Virus record (IMG/VR): IMGVR_UViG_3300043631_000001
Location: 1 to 42,184 of that record
Source of the DNA: a virus
Direction: 5' to 3' (one strand)
DNA length: 42,184 nt
The translations under genes and the position numbers were made by a program. The notes beneath the pieces were generated by a model. It did no database searches, was not told the DNA's origin, and saw nothing but the letters and a program-made list of their open reading frames with translations. Below are positions 21,150 through 29,343 of this stretch, one piece after another. How positions within the stretch are numbered: the first letter of the stretch is position 1; each line of letters opens with the position of its first letter.

Positions 21150-22615
21150 CAGCCACCTGCCCCGCTCGGCGCGGGAGCGGGTGCAGGGGGAGTCGGGGCC
21201 GGGGGGCCGGGAGGAGCTGTCGAAGCGGTCAGCGCGTTCATCAGCGCGTTCATGCCGCCGTTCTCCTTGGCAAGGTCCTTGGCCCGCTGGACGTCCTGGT
21301 CGGTCCATCCCGGGATCTGCTCCCAGAGCATCTCGACGGGCACGCCGAGCATCTGGGCGAGCTTGCCGAGGGCATCGGCTGCCTGAGCGAGCGACCGGGA
21401 GCCCATGTCCTTCCAGCGCACCTGTGCCGCCACATCCCGGGAGCCGACATCGTCGCCAGCGACCGAGCACGCCAAGCGGAGCGTCTGCTCGTGGGACTCG
21501 CCGAAACCGTGCTGACGCTCGATGATCTTGTTGTTCAGCCCGGCCGCCGCTGCTGCGAGGGCATCGGCGCTCAGGTTGGCCATCTTCCCGGTGAGGAGGG
21601 CATAGGGCGGGATCTGGGTCACGGCGGCCAGGTCGTGGATGTCGGCGTCCCGGGCCTCGACGAAGCCTTGAAGGCCGGTCTCGGGCAGCGTGCCGAACCT
21701 CGTATCGGGGTCCTCGGCGATCAGGATGTCCTCGATCTTCAGGCGCATCTTGGCCTGGTCAGCCTCGGAGAGGTCGTCCGGCTTCGCCATGCCGGTGATC
21801 GTCCTGACCTTCCAGCTGGCGAAGCGCTGCACGATGAGGCGGTCGGCGACGGTCTGGTTGATCCGGCCGGCGACGGCGATGTAGGGGTCCACCTCACCAT
21901 CCGCCCTGGCCTCGAGGTCGATCATGTTGGAGTACCGCACCACTGGGCACACGCCGATGGCGTGCACCCGGATGCCCTGGTGGGTAAGCGAGCTGCCTCC
22001 GCTATCGGCGGAGAAGAGGTGCACCTCCTGGTCGGTGTAGAGACGCACCTTCCACTTCGAGGCGGCCACCGGGTCGACCTGCAGGAAGAACTCCGGCCAT
22101 TCGTCATAGGCCGGGTCTTCGTAGAACGCCATCCCCCGCCGAGGCGAACAACCACGGATGATCGGCACGGGCTCCCCGGTGAGCGGGTCCTCGCCGGGCA
22201 GCACCGTGGCGTACGAGAGACCGTAGGCGAGGGCCGCGCGGTGGATGCCCATCTGCCGGCCGTCCATGCGGTTGGCCTGCCAGTACTGCCAGCCAGCGGC
22301 GTTGTCGGGGTCCTTCGCCCGGCGGTAGCCCTCGACGAAGAGGCCCTGCGCCAGCTCCGTCACCACGAGGCCGAGCCAGGGGGTGGGTGCCAGCTTGATC
22401 AGCTCCCGGTACTCGGGTGTGGCCTGCCGGGGCCGGTGGGCCAAGTCGTGGTCCCAGCGCCACCAGCGGTCGATGCGGTCGAGGTTGCGGCGCTCCATGA
22501 CGTACTTCGGCATGAGGTCCTTGCCGACGAGGTCTAGGGCATCGGGCGGCGTCAGCCCGGTGTCGAGCTCGGCGACCTCCTCGAGGATCTCCGGGGGCAG
22601 CGTGGTAACCAGCAC
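21149..22615 (-). CDS. Portal protein
   Basis: 488 aa from GTG at 22615, immediately after the terminase TAG. RNLDRIDRWWRWDHDLAHRP, YRELIKLAPTPWLGLVVTEL, WQANRMDGRQMGIHRAALAY, then RINQTVADRLIVQRFASWK and LTGKMANLSADALAAAAAGL are typical of the SPP1-gp6-like portal family in actinophages. It makes the dodecameric ring through which DNA is packed. The Pro/Ala-rich C-terminus is common in this group. Confidence 0.9.
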   Translation of the reverse strand: MLVTTLPPEILEEVAELDTGLTPPDALDLVGKDLMPKYVMERRNLDRIDRWWRWDHDLAHRPRQATPEYRELIKLAPTPWLGLVVTELAQGLFVEGYRRAKDPDNAAGWQYWQANRMDGRQMGIHRAALAYGLSYATVLPGEDPLTGEPVPIIRGCSPRRGMAFYEDPAYDEWPEFFLQVDPVAASKWKVRLYTDQEVHLFSADSGGSSLTHQGIRVHAIGVCPVVRYSNMIDLEARADGEVDPYIAVAGRINQTVADRLIVQRFASWKVRTITGMAKPDDLSEADQAKMRLKIEDILIAEDPDTRFGTLPETGLQGFVEARDADIHDLAAVTQIPPYALLTGKMANLSADALAAAAAGLNNKIIERQHGFGESHEQTLRLACSVAGDDVGSRDVAAQVRWKDMGSRSLAQAADALGKLAQMLGVPVEMLWEQIPGWTDQDVQRAKDLAKENGGMNALMNALTASTAPPGPPAPTPPAPAPAPSGAGG

Positions 22616-24244
22616 CTACCAGATCACCCCCGAGCGGGCCTTCTCCCGGGTCTTCCCGCTGTTGAGCACCAGGCGCCGGCCGAGGCGTGCCCCCACCATG
22701 GCCACGGCGTAGTCCACGAGGCGCTTGGAGTCCCGGGACTGCTTGCCGAGCGTCACGCCCCACTGGTTGGGCCGTCGGCGGGCGTTGTGCGTGTGAAGGC
22801 GCAGCATCGGGTCCCCGTCGTGGGTCAGGGTGCCGTGTTCATCGATGTCAGCCGCCGTCATCTCGGCGGCCTCGGTGAACAGGTGGTTGCGCTCAAGGCC
22901 CCCGTGGGCCGACAGCCGCATATCGAAGAGGACGGCGTTGCCCCGCTCCCGGCCTGGCGTCGACCAGACCATGACCTTCTCCCTGAAGTCCCGGTGCCAC
23001 TCGTCGATCAGGGGAGCCCAATAGAGGGCCTCGGTCTCGTCATCGCGCGCCGGCGATGGGTCCACGCCGAACCACTGGATGTCCCAGGTCTCGAAGGCCG
23101 CCCGCACGGCGGCGTCGACCTCGGCCTTGGGGGCCAGCCAGCCGGTGCCTCGGTCCCCGTGCGGGCGCTGCCAGCCCCCCAGGGCGAGCACGTGGCCATC
23201 GGTGATGCGGCATCCACAAAGGACAGTGGCATCGGTCGACTTCGAGCAGTCGAGGAACATTGCCAGCGGGTCCTTGTCGGCCACCACGACGTCCGCCCGG
23301 GCGCCGGCGTCGAAGCGGCGTGGGTCCACCCAGGCCGTCTCGTTCGTGGGCAGGGCGTTGAAGTAGTACCGGACGCTGTCGGCCACGGTGATGCGGGGAT
23401 CCTGCGCCTCGTCCCGAATGCGGTCCTGGTCGGTCCAGGGGCTGTCGGCATAGGCCGCCCGGATTCCCTCCTCGAGCTCGGTCTCGACGTGCAGCGAGAG
23501 CGCCGGCGGTGCTTCCCGGGAGTCGTACAGGATGTCGACCCGCCGTGTCCTGCCGCCAGCCTGCAGCTGCCACGCCTCGAACGAGTCTTCGGCCACGGAC
23601 CCCTCCCCGGGGAGGTGGGCGTTCGTGAGCTCGAGGACCCGGGCCTGGCCGCCGGGGGACTTGCCGACGTTGCGCCTGGCCACCGCGGCAAGGGCCTGGC
23701 CCCCGGACGTGTGGGTCATGTGATGGCTCTCGTTCAGGATGATGGCCGTGGCGGGATCGCCCTCCGAGGACCGCTCGGAACGGGTGAGCAACTCGATGCG
23801 GGACCCGTCGTGGCACTGCGATCGCAGCACGCCCGGATCCCAGCCGATCTCCTCGGCGAGGGCGGGGCTCACCATGGCGTTCGCCACCCGGAGCAGGTCG
23901 GCGGCCTGCGCCTCGCTATTGGCCCCGATCTGCACGAGGGCCAGGCGGTGCCCGGCGCCGATGGGACGGCCGTCCTCCCACGCGCTGAAGCGGGACGGTC
24001 CCTTGAGCTCGACCAGAGCGATCGCTGCTCCGAACGGATCTTTCCCGACACCCTTCGCTCCTCGCTTGACGCCGGAACGCCAGATCCATCGGCCGTCCGG
24101 CCGGACGGCGTACCAGAGATGCAGGAACCGCAGCTGGCCCCGGGTGAACTCCCAGGCCTCGCCGCTCAGGTGGTGCACGAGCCGGGGCTCGCCGATGTCA
24201 GCGCCAGCGCACCAGGCGACGATCCCGGGGGCCAGGCTCGGCAC
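22616..24244 (-). CDS. terL: Terminase large subunit
   Basis: 542 aa from GTG at 24244. ATPase: Walker A-like GAKGVGKD (residues 62-69), IILNESHH (168-175) in the Walker B position. Nuclease: AMFLDCSKSTDATVL with the first Asp, then FGVDPSPARDDE and DYAVAMVGARLG. The frame is open for 30 more codons upstream, to just after a TAG at 24337-24335. That stretch (LPWPPDPLGVPSLAPGIVAW across the GTG) looks conserved with other actinophage terminases, so the true start may be an AUC at 24334 behind AGGGAG. Packages DNA with the small subunit at 24663. Confidence 0.9.
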   Translation of the reverse strand: MPSLAPGIVAWCAGADIGEPRLVHHLSGEAWEFTRGQLRFLHLWYAVRPDGRWIWRSGVKRGAKGVGKDPFGAAIALVELKGPSRFSAWEDGRPIGAGHRLALVQIGANSEAQAADLLRVANAMVSPALAEEIGWDPGVLRSQCHDGSRIELLTRSERSSEGDPATAIILNESHHMTHTSGGQALAAVARRNVGKSPGGQARVLELTNAHLPGEGSVAEDSFEAWQLQAGGRTRRVDILYDSREAPPALSLHVETELEEGIRAAYADSPWTDQDRIRDEAQDPRITVADSVRYYFNALPTNETAWVDPRRFDAGARADVVVADKDPLAMFLDCSKSTDATVLCGCRITDGHVLALGGWQRPHGDRGTGWLAPKAEVDAAVRAAFETWDIQWFGVDPSPARDDETEALYWAPLIDEWHRDFREKVMVWSTPGRERGNAVLFDMRLSAHGGLERNHLFTEAAEMTAADIDEHGTLTHDGDPMLRLHTHNARRRPNQWGVTLGKQSRDSKRLVDYAVAMVGARLGRRLVLNSGKTREKARSGVIW

Positions 24245-24345
24245 CCCCAGTGGGTCCGGGGGCCAGGGCAGCGTCAGCCAGGCCCCCGTGTCCGGCTCGA
24301 CGTAGTAGCCGGGCGGGAGGTCGGCCTGGTCGATCTACTTGCTCC

Positions 24346-24663
24346 CTATGCGGGAGGTGCAGGAACATCTCCGGGGAGGATGGGAGCCGCGTCGGGGTGC
24401 ATGGCCGCCAGAGTGGCTGCGTCGGTTTTCATCGCCGCGATGGCATCGACGAGGTCCGGCGACGGCACGAGGCCTGCGGCGGCAATCTCCGCCTCCAACT
24501 TGGCGAGTCCGGCGTCGAAGCGGGCGCCCACTGCTGCAACCTGCACGCCGAGAGCGTCTCGGGCGTCTGACTCTTCACTCATCCGTTCCTCCAGTCGGTT
24601 GATCCTGCGGGCGTGTTCGGGGACCTGCTCCAGAAGCGATTCGAGCCAGCGGAAGGGATGCAT
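24346..24663 (-). CDS. Small coiled-coil protein between the terminase genes
   Basis: 105 aa from ATG at 24663 (TGATG overlap). RWLESLLEQVPEHARRINRL plus EERMSEESDARDALGVQVAA form a long helix; the rest is Ala-rich with APILPGDVPAPPA at the end. Such small coiled-coil genes occur between terS and terL in actinophages. Function unknown. Confidence 0.65.
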   Translation of the reverse strand: MHPFRWLESLLEQVPEHARRINRLEERMSEESDARDALGVQVAAVGARFDAGLAKLEAEIAAAGLVPSPDLVDAIAAMKTDAATLAAMHPDAAPILPGDVPAPPA

Positions 24664-25073
24664 CAGCCGAGCTTGTCGCGGTAGTCGTCGAGGCTCGCAA
24701 CGTCCGACGGCACGGCATCAGTCGTCGGCGTCCCCTCGATCTCCCACATCAGCCGGCGCATGGCCATGGGGTTCAGGCCCAGGCGGTCCTCGAGCTGGCG
24801 GACCTCGGCCAGCAGGTAGCCGGGGGCCTTCGGGCGCTCCGCTGCCAGCACCAGCTTCGTGTAGCGGGCGACAGTGCGGACCCATCCGAGGGCTTCCCAG
24901 GCCGTCGCCTGCGGCGTTGCCCACAGCTGCGCCCACAGGGCCGCCGCCGCCTTCGTAGGCCTGCCGATCGGGAATGCGGGAGGCTCTCCGGTGCGCCCTG
25001 CGGACGGCAGGCGGCGCCAGTCCGGCCGTGCATTCCGCCGCCTGGGGTTGCGGGTCGGCGGGGGGCCGGGCAT
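24663..25073 (-). CDS. terS: Terminase small subunit
   Basis: 136 aa from ATG at 25073. MPGPPPTRNPRRRNARPDWR, then TKAAAALWAQLWATPQATAW, YTKLVLAAERPKAPGYLLAE and VRQLEDRLGLNPMAMRRLMW are the familiar pattern of actinophage small terminases. It recognises the packaging site and recruits TerL. A basic, disordered N-terminus probably contacts DNA. Frames starting further upstream are low-complexity and overlap another gene. Confidence 0.85.
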   Translation of the reverse strand: MPGPPPTRNPRRRNARPDWRRLPSAGRTGEPPAFPIGRPTKAAAALWAQLWATPQATAWEALGWVRTVARYTKLVLAAERPKAPGYLLAEVRQLEDRLGLNPMAMRRLMWEIEGTPTTDAVPSDVASLDDYRDKLG

Positions 25074-25078
25074 CGGGC

Positions 25079-25420
25079 TTACGGCAGATCCAGGCGCTGC
25101 ATGAGCTGCGAGATGACGTCGTTCCGGTCGCTCACCATCCCCGCCAGCTCGACCAGCTCGTCGCCCAGGGGGGACCGTGATGAGACATCGCTGAGCTTCT
25201 TGGGATTCTCTTCGGGACAGTCCGGCCGGAGGGCCATGCTCAGGTGGTCCCGTAGCTGAGCGAGGAGGGCGCCCTGCTTGTCGAGAAGCTCCCGGATGCT
25301 GCCCAGGTGCTCCTTGATCGCCCCGGGCGCACGATCCGGAGTGCCGTAGCTGATGGTGGTCGTGAGACTGCCTCTCTCGTCCAATCTTTCCTCGACTCGC
25401 ATGTACGTGTTCCGCTGCAC
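25079..25420 (-). CDS. Small helical protein upstream of terS
   Basis: Up to 113 aa. Starts at GTG 25420, ATG 25402 or TTG 25384 (the last has GAGGA just upstream) cannot be separated. GAIKEHLGSIRELLDKQGAL and LAQLRDHLSMALRPD form amphipathic helices, and LVELAGMVSDRNDVISQLMQ is a second one. Probably a small oligomeric late protein. Not recognised. Confidence 0.6.
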   Translation of the reverse strand: MQRNTYMRVEERLDERGSLTTTISYGTPDRAPGAIKEHLGSIRELLDKQGALLAQLRDHLSMALRPDCPEENPKKLSDVSSRSPLGDELVELAGMVSDRNDVISQLMQRLDLP

Positions 25421-25492
25421 CTTCCGAGGCCTCGACCCGTACGCACAGACAGGCGCTAGGCCTGCCGGTCGCCAGCGCCCATGGCCGAGGGG

Positions 25493-25810
25493 TCACCCCC
25501 CACCCCCCATGGCGTCGAGCGGCGTCACTCCGGGATGCAGCGCCCGCGGCCTGGCCGCGGGCAGCCGCCTCAGCGACGACGCCTCATACCCTTCTTTTGC
25601 GCTCTTGCGCCTGTGGCACGGGGGGCAGGTCGCTCCCAGGTTTTCCTCGGAATTGTCGTCGCCCCGCCGCTTGTGGTCCACGTCGTTCGCCGGATCACCG
25701 CAGAGGTAGCAGATCCACCGGTCCCGCTCGAGGACACGGAGACGGCGCTGCTTCCAGTCAGGCGGTAGCCGCTGCCTTCGACCGCTTCCGGCCCACTGGC
25801 CTGACGTTCG
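25493..25810 (-). CDS. HNH endonuclease without an ordinary start codon
   Basis: The frame reads RLPPDWKQRRLRVLERDRWI, CYLCGDPANDVDHKRRGDD, NSEENLGATCPPCHRRKSAK, an unmistakable HNH fold with two C-x2-C zinc pairs and the DVDH active-site His. HNH proteins beside terminases (HK97 gp74 type) assist packaging. No ATG, GTG, TTG or CTG is in frame between the upstream stop (TGA, first base 25813) and the conserved part; the only in-frame GTG is inside the motif. Expression could use a rare start, a frameshift from the glycosyltransferase, or the gene may be broken. Confidence 0.75.
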   Translation of the reverse strand, partial: RTSGQWAGSGRRQRLPPDWKQRRLRVLERDRWICYLCGDPANDVDHKRRGDDNSEENLGATCPPCHRRKSAKEGYEASSLRRLPAARPRALHPGVTPLDAMGGGG

Positions 25811-26780
25811 TCACCTCCCGAAGAACACCCTCCAAAACCTCGATGGAATCTTCGAGCCACAGTTCGGCCATCGCCGCCCGGGCGGCCTCGCCCATGCGCC
25901 TGCGCAGATCGTGGTCCCTGACAAGTTCCTGGACGTAGTCGGCCAGCTCGGCCGGGCTGTCTGCCAGGAACCCAGAAATACCTTGGGCGATCAGGGCCTC
26001 CTGCGCGGGCAGCCTGGTAGCCACGACGGGCTTGCCGAGGGCCATGAACTCCATGGCCTTGAGTGCCGACTTCGCCTCGTTGAAGGGACAGGGCAGCAGG
26101 GGCACGATGCCGATGTCCGCCCGGGCCATACCCTCGTAGTAGGTCCGCTCGTCGTAGGTGAAGCCGAGCAGCTTGTCGATGCGCCCCGGGAGGCGCAGCT
26201 CCTTCTGCGTGCGGTGATCGCCGATCGATGTGAAGAGCGCTCCGCTCACCATGCGTTTGGCCTCCGGGGCCAGCCAGCGCAGGTCGTGGGCGTGGGTGCT
26301 GACGATGCCTGCCCATCCGATCCGCACCCGCGTGTCTCCTGGGGGGTGCTGCCAGCGGTACTGGCCGATGCGTGCGGGCAGGCGGTTGGGAACCACCCAG
26401 GTCCGGTGCGCAAGGGGGCCGTAGATCTCGGCCAGCCGCTGGGTGCTGACGATCAGGCCGGTGGCTTCCTGGATGGCCTCGTCGTGCCAGGCCAGCGCGC
26501 CCGGGGGCGGCGTCCAGCCGTGGCCGGGGGGTAGAAGGCCGAGGGCGTCGTCGGCTTCGACCAGGACCACGACGCCAGCCTTGCGGTGAGCCGCTACCTG
26601 CGAGACGTCCCGGTTGGTCAGGGGCCGGTGCACCACGACGACGTCAGCGTCGCCCGGTTGCGGCCAGCGGCGCTCGGCGCATCCTGTATTCCAGCCCCGT
26701 GCGGCCAGGGCCTCGGCCGGCCACCAGGTGCGCAGGCGGCTGCCGACCCGATCGCAGGCAACGAAGCGCACTCTGGGCAC
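25758..26780 (-). CDS. GT-B glycosyltransferase (GT4-like)
   Basis: 340 aa from GTG at 26780 (AGGACATCT upstream); an ATG at 26864 would add 28 atypical residues. The N-terminal Rossmann half has VRFVACDRVGSRLRTWWPAE and DVVVVHRPLTNRDVSQVAAH. The C-terminal half has IGWAGIVSTHAHDL and NEAKSALKAMEFMALGKPVV, the E-x7-E sugar-nucleotide motif of GT4 enzymes. It may glycosylate virion proteins, phage DNA or the host surface; the acceptor cannot be read from sequence. It lies beside a second glycosyltransferase in the late operon. Confidence 0.85.
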   Translation of the reverse strand: MPRVRFVACDRVGSRLRTWWPAEALAARGWNTGCAERRWPQPGDADVVVVHRPLTNRDVSQVAAHRKAGVVVLVEADDALGLLPPGHGWTPPPGALAWHDEAIQEATGLIVSTQRLAEIYGPLAHRTWVVPNRLPARIGQYRWQHPPGDTRVRIGWAGIVSTHAHDLRWLAPEAKRMVSGALFTSIGDHRTQKELRLPGRIDKLLGFTYDERTYYEGMARADIGIVPLLPCPFNEAKSALKAMEFMALGKPVVATRLPAQEALIAQGISGFLADSPAELADYVQELVRDHDLRRRMGEAARAAMAELWLEDSIEVLEGVLREVTNVRPVGRKRSKAAATA

Positions 26781-26913
26781 AGATGTCCTGGGGTCGAGAG
26801 GAAAGGGGCGGCGACGGACCTCGAGGCTCCGGGCGGGTTGGTCAAGGCACACGTCGCCACGCATGAGTCAAAACCCACGCGTGTGATTTGTCAATTACCG
26901 GGCTCTACGGCGC

Positions 26914-27609
26914 TCAACGCACGCTCATGTCCCGGCCCGGGAAGCGGGTCTCGATGGGGCCGATGCTCTCGGGGTAGTGGCGACCGATCACGTCCTTGCG
27001 CACCCGGGCCCGGATGCCCAGGAGCTGCTCGGCGTCGCGGTGGTAGCAGGCGTCATCGTGCATTCCCATGGCCAGATCCGAGCGCCAGCGCAGGCGCTTG
27101 AAGATCTCCCGACGCACGAGTAGGAAAGCCGCCACGGGCATGTGCTCCTCGACGGGGATAAGTCCGGGAAGTGGCTCTCCATGAAGGCAGTAGGTGGGGA
27201 CCTCGCCGCCCACGTAGGGCCAGTCCAGCTCGAGGAGCTTCGGCAGGGTATCGGCCGGGGGGCAGCAGTCGGCGTCGAGGTACAGCACATGGGAGGCGTC
27301 GAGGGCCGTGGCGCGCTCTGCGATCAGGTTGCGGCCGGCGCAGATGTGGGGAAGTCGGGCGGCAGCGGTGGATGCCTCGGTGCGGCCGTCGTCGAGGCGG
27401 AAGATCCACCAGTCACTGTCCAGCTCCTGGAGCCTGCTGATCAGGGGGGCGAAAGGCGCTTCGCCTCGGCCGTCGACCTCGATGGCAGCGAAGAACTTCA
27501 GGGGCTCAGGGGAGTGCTTCTGGAGGCCTTCGGCGGTATCAAGCCACGAGGCCCACGTCGCGCGGTGCGCCATGGCGTAGTGGGTCAGGGTGGCGCCGAC
27601 GACAATCAC
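26914..27609 (-). CDS. GT-A glycosyltransferase
   Basis: 231 aa from GTG at 27609 (GTGA overlap). IVVGATLTHYAMAHRATWAS at the N-terminus, GRNLIAERATALDASHVLYL leading into DADCCPPADT (a D-x-D nucleotide-sugar/metal site), then PYVGGEVPTYCLHG and FLLVRREIFKRLRW. This is a single-domain GT2-like fold. A much longer upstream frame is low-complexity and rejected. Together with the GT-B gene downstream it may form a two-step pathway. Confidence 0.8.
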   Translation of the reverse strand: MIVVGATLTHYAMAHRATWASWLDTAEGLQKHSPEPLKFFAAIEVDGRGEAPFAPLISRLQELDSDWWIFRLDDGRTEASTAAARLPHICAGRNLIAERATALDASHVLYLDADCCPPADTLPKLLELDWPYVGGEVPTYCLHGEPLPGLIPVEEHMPVAAFLLVRREIFKRLRWRSDLAMGMHDDACYHRDAEQLLGIRARVRKDVIGRHYPESIGPIETRFPGRDMSVR

Positions 27610-27911
27610 CGCGTTACCCGCCGAAGCGAGAGGCATTCTTGGTTCGCCCGCTGCTTGAGGTTCGCTGCGTACCACTCCCATTGGACTTCGACCTTGCCGG
27701 ACAGCGGCTCGGGAGCGAACCCCTCCACTCCCAACATCGCCATGACGTGGGGGCCGGGGTACATCAGCGAGTGAGCTTCCCCCTGGCATCCGCTGTCCGG
27801 GATCGCTCGGCACCCGAGGAACATCGGCGTTGTCCCGACGTCGGCGTGCCGGACGAAGGTAAGAGCACGGCATTCCGGGCAAAACCAGGCGTTGACGTCG
27901 CCAATCTGCAT
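27606..27911 (-). CDS. Small zinc-finger-like actinophage protein
   Basis: 101 aa from ATG at 27911. NAWFCPECRALTFVRHADVG, then TTPMFLGCRAIPDSGCQGEA and a VQWEWYAAN end resemble a recurring actinophage family with CPxC...TP..LxCR...C.G.A and a WEWY ending. Four cysteines fit one zinc site. Role unknown. Confidence 0.72.
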   Translation of the reverse strand: MQIGDVNAWFCPECRALTFVRHADVGTTPMFLGCRAIPDSGCQGEAHSLMYPGPHVMAMLGVEGFAPEPLSGKVEVQWEWYAANLKQRANQECLSLRRVTR

Positions 27912-28163
27912 CTACGGCGCCTCGTCGGCGAGCTTGTTCGTAGCTTGACGGACCTCGTCGAGCCAGGCGATCGCCTCCGTGAAGTCCCGGGGGCCGCTGC
28001 CGTTCGTGGCCTTGCCGGTCTGCATCACAGAGGCCGAGGGGACGGTGCTCGCCATTCGGGAGACCCGCTCGATCGCCGCTCGGAGCCGGCGGATGCCGGC
28101 GTGGGCCTCGCCCTCGAGCGCAAGGATCCGCTCCTCAGTGGGCGTAGGGGCGTTCCGAGCCAT
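27912..28163 (-). CDS. Small helical protein, first gene of the late block
   Basis: 83 aa from ATG at 28163. TEERILALEGEAHAGIRRLR and DFTEAIAWLDEVRQATNKLA form two helices linked by a Ser/Thr-rich loop. The far longer frame above it belongs to the shadow of the recombinase gene and is rejected. Function unknown. Confidence 0.65.
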   Translation of the reverse strand: MARNAPTPTEERILALEGEAHAGIRRLRAAIERVSRMASTVPSASVMQTGKATNGSGPRDFTEAIAWLDEVRQATNKLADEAP

Positions 28164-28187
28164 GGGCCTAATCGTACAGACGTTCGG

Positions 28188-28228
28188 GTGTGACTTTCCT
28201 GCGAATAACATTTCCGGGTTTGTCACAC
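28188..28228. promoter_or_regulatory. Inverted repeat in the gap ahead of the late block
   Basis: GTGTGAC (28188-28194) and GTCACAC (28222-28228), perfect, 27 bases apart, in the short AT-richer gap between recombinase 2 and the first late-block gene. TACGAT (28177-28172, minus) could be a -10 box. It may be an operator or a recombinase site. Confidence 0.45.
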
Positions 28229-29290
28229 GGTCCAGATGGCGGCTGAGGAGTTCCCCTCGCTGCGGGAGGCGTCCTCGGTGTAGGCGTCGACCATGCGGTC
28301 GCTGTGGTGGCCAGTCTGCGCCTTGATCTTCTGGCGGGACGCTCCCGCCTTCGCTGCGCTGGTGACGTGGCCGCGCCGCAGGGAGTGACCGGCGAACTTG
28401 GCCGGGTCCCGGCCCGCGGCCTTCGCCCGGGCCTTCACGACGTCGGCGACGGCCTGGCCGCTGAGGGGCCTGGCGCCGACGTGGCCGTGGCGATCGATCT
28501 TGCGGAAGACCGGGCCTTCGGTGATCCCGCCGGCGGCGAGCCAGGCGCTCAGAGCGCGCACGGGGCAGTCCTTCGCCTCCGGGGCGTAGCAGACGAGCAC
28601 CGTTCGGCCCTTGCCCGCCTGGTCGGTCTTCGATCGCCGGATCCGGATGTCCATGCCTTCGTCGACGTCCTCGAGGTCTTCGACGGCCAGGGCGGCGAGC
28701 TCGCTGCGGCGGAAGCCGCCGGCGAAGCCCATGAGGACGAGTGCCCGGTCCCGCAGGCCGGCGAGCTGGAGACGGTCGGGGGCGCCGGGCAGGGGGGCCA
28801 CCGGATCGGGGAGGCCAGCGACCATGCTGCGGATGATCGTCGTCGTGGCGGCCGCCTTCGGGCGCTGGGCGGACCCGACGCTGCGGCGGATGCCCTCCCA
28901 GCACTCCTGGACGGCCGGGTGCTTGATCGGGTTGTCGGTGTGGGCGAAACCGGCCCGGGTGTGGGCGACGCTGATGCTGACCATGAACCGGCTGAGGGTC
29001 GAGGCGCTGTAGGCCCGGCGCTCCCCGTTGCGGGTGAGGTAGCCCTCGACGACGAGGTGGTCGAGGAAGCGGCAGATGGCGGCCGGGGTGGCCGGCAACG
29101 CTGACAGGCCCTCAGCGGCGCACCATGCCTCGAAGCGTCGCCAGTCGTCGCGGTAGGCCCGCCGGGTGCTGTCCGCCTTCGCACCCGCCATGAAGGCCCG
29201 GATCCGGGATTCCGCCGCGTCCACCTCCCCGACCGCCTCGAGGGGGCGGATGACCAAGGCTACAGGCTGACCGGGGAGAGGATCGTTCAT
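28223..29290 (-). CDS. Tyrosine recombinase 2 (XerC/D-like)
   Basis: 355 aa from ATG at 29290, chosen because a promoter lies just upstream; an in-frame ATG at 29332 would place translation across the -10 box. The N-terminal core-binding domain has SRIRAFMAGAKADSTRRAYR and WRRFEAWCAAEGLSALPATP. Catalytic set: Arg in GFRRSELAAL (about R195), Lys in RRSKTDQ (about K221), H-x-L-R in GHSLRRGHVTSAA (about 302-305), His in TGHHSDRM (about 328) and Tyr in VDAYTE (about 337). It differs from integrase 1 in length and motifs. It may resolve dimers, integrate, or invert DNA. Confidence 0.9.
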   Translation of the reverse strand: MNDPLPGQPVALVIRPLEAVGEVDAAESRIRAFMAGAKADSTRRAYRDDWRRFEAWCAAEGLSALPATPAAICRFLDHLVVEGYLTRNGERRAYSASTLSRFMVSISVAHTRAGFAHTDNPIKHPAVQECWEGIRRSVGSAQRPKAAATTTIIRSMVAGLPDPVAPLPGAPDRLQLAGLRDRALVLMGFAGGFRRSELAALAVEDLEDVDEGMDIRIRRSKTDQAGKGRTVLVCYAPEAKDCPVRALSAWLAAGGITEGPVFRKIDRHGHVGARPLSGQAVADVVKARAKAAGRDPAKFAGHSLRRGHVTSAAKAGASRQKIKAQTGHHSDRMVDAYTEDASRSEGNSSAAIWTV

Positions 29291-29302
29291 CGGCTCATCT
29301 TG

Positions 29303-29343
29303 TGATAACTCTGCATTATCAAAAGTGAGCATCAGCCTGTCAG
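29303..29343 (-). promoter_or_regulatory. Promoter of recombinase 2 with operator on the -10 box
   Basis: Minus strand CTGACA (29343-29338), 17-base spacer, GATAAT (29320-29315). An inverted repeat TGATAA-N7-TTATCA (29303-29321) covers the -10 box and start point. A regulator bound there would block transcription. The gene's ATG at 29290 is about 18 bases from the predicted start. Confidence 0.7.

Noticed and set aside
20538-21470. MuF gene extended to an upstream start at 21470
   Set aside because: The extra 107 residues overlap the portal C-terminus and are low-complexity. ATG at 21149 overlaps the portal stop as expected in this operon.
26866-26894. Promoter ahead of the GT-B gene (TTGACA at 26894-26889 on minus)
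   Set aside because: The -35 box is perfect, but at 16-18 bases spacing no acceptable -10 sequence follows (TTGACT or similar), so it was not listed as a promoter.
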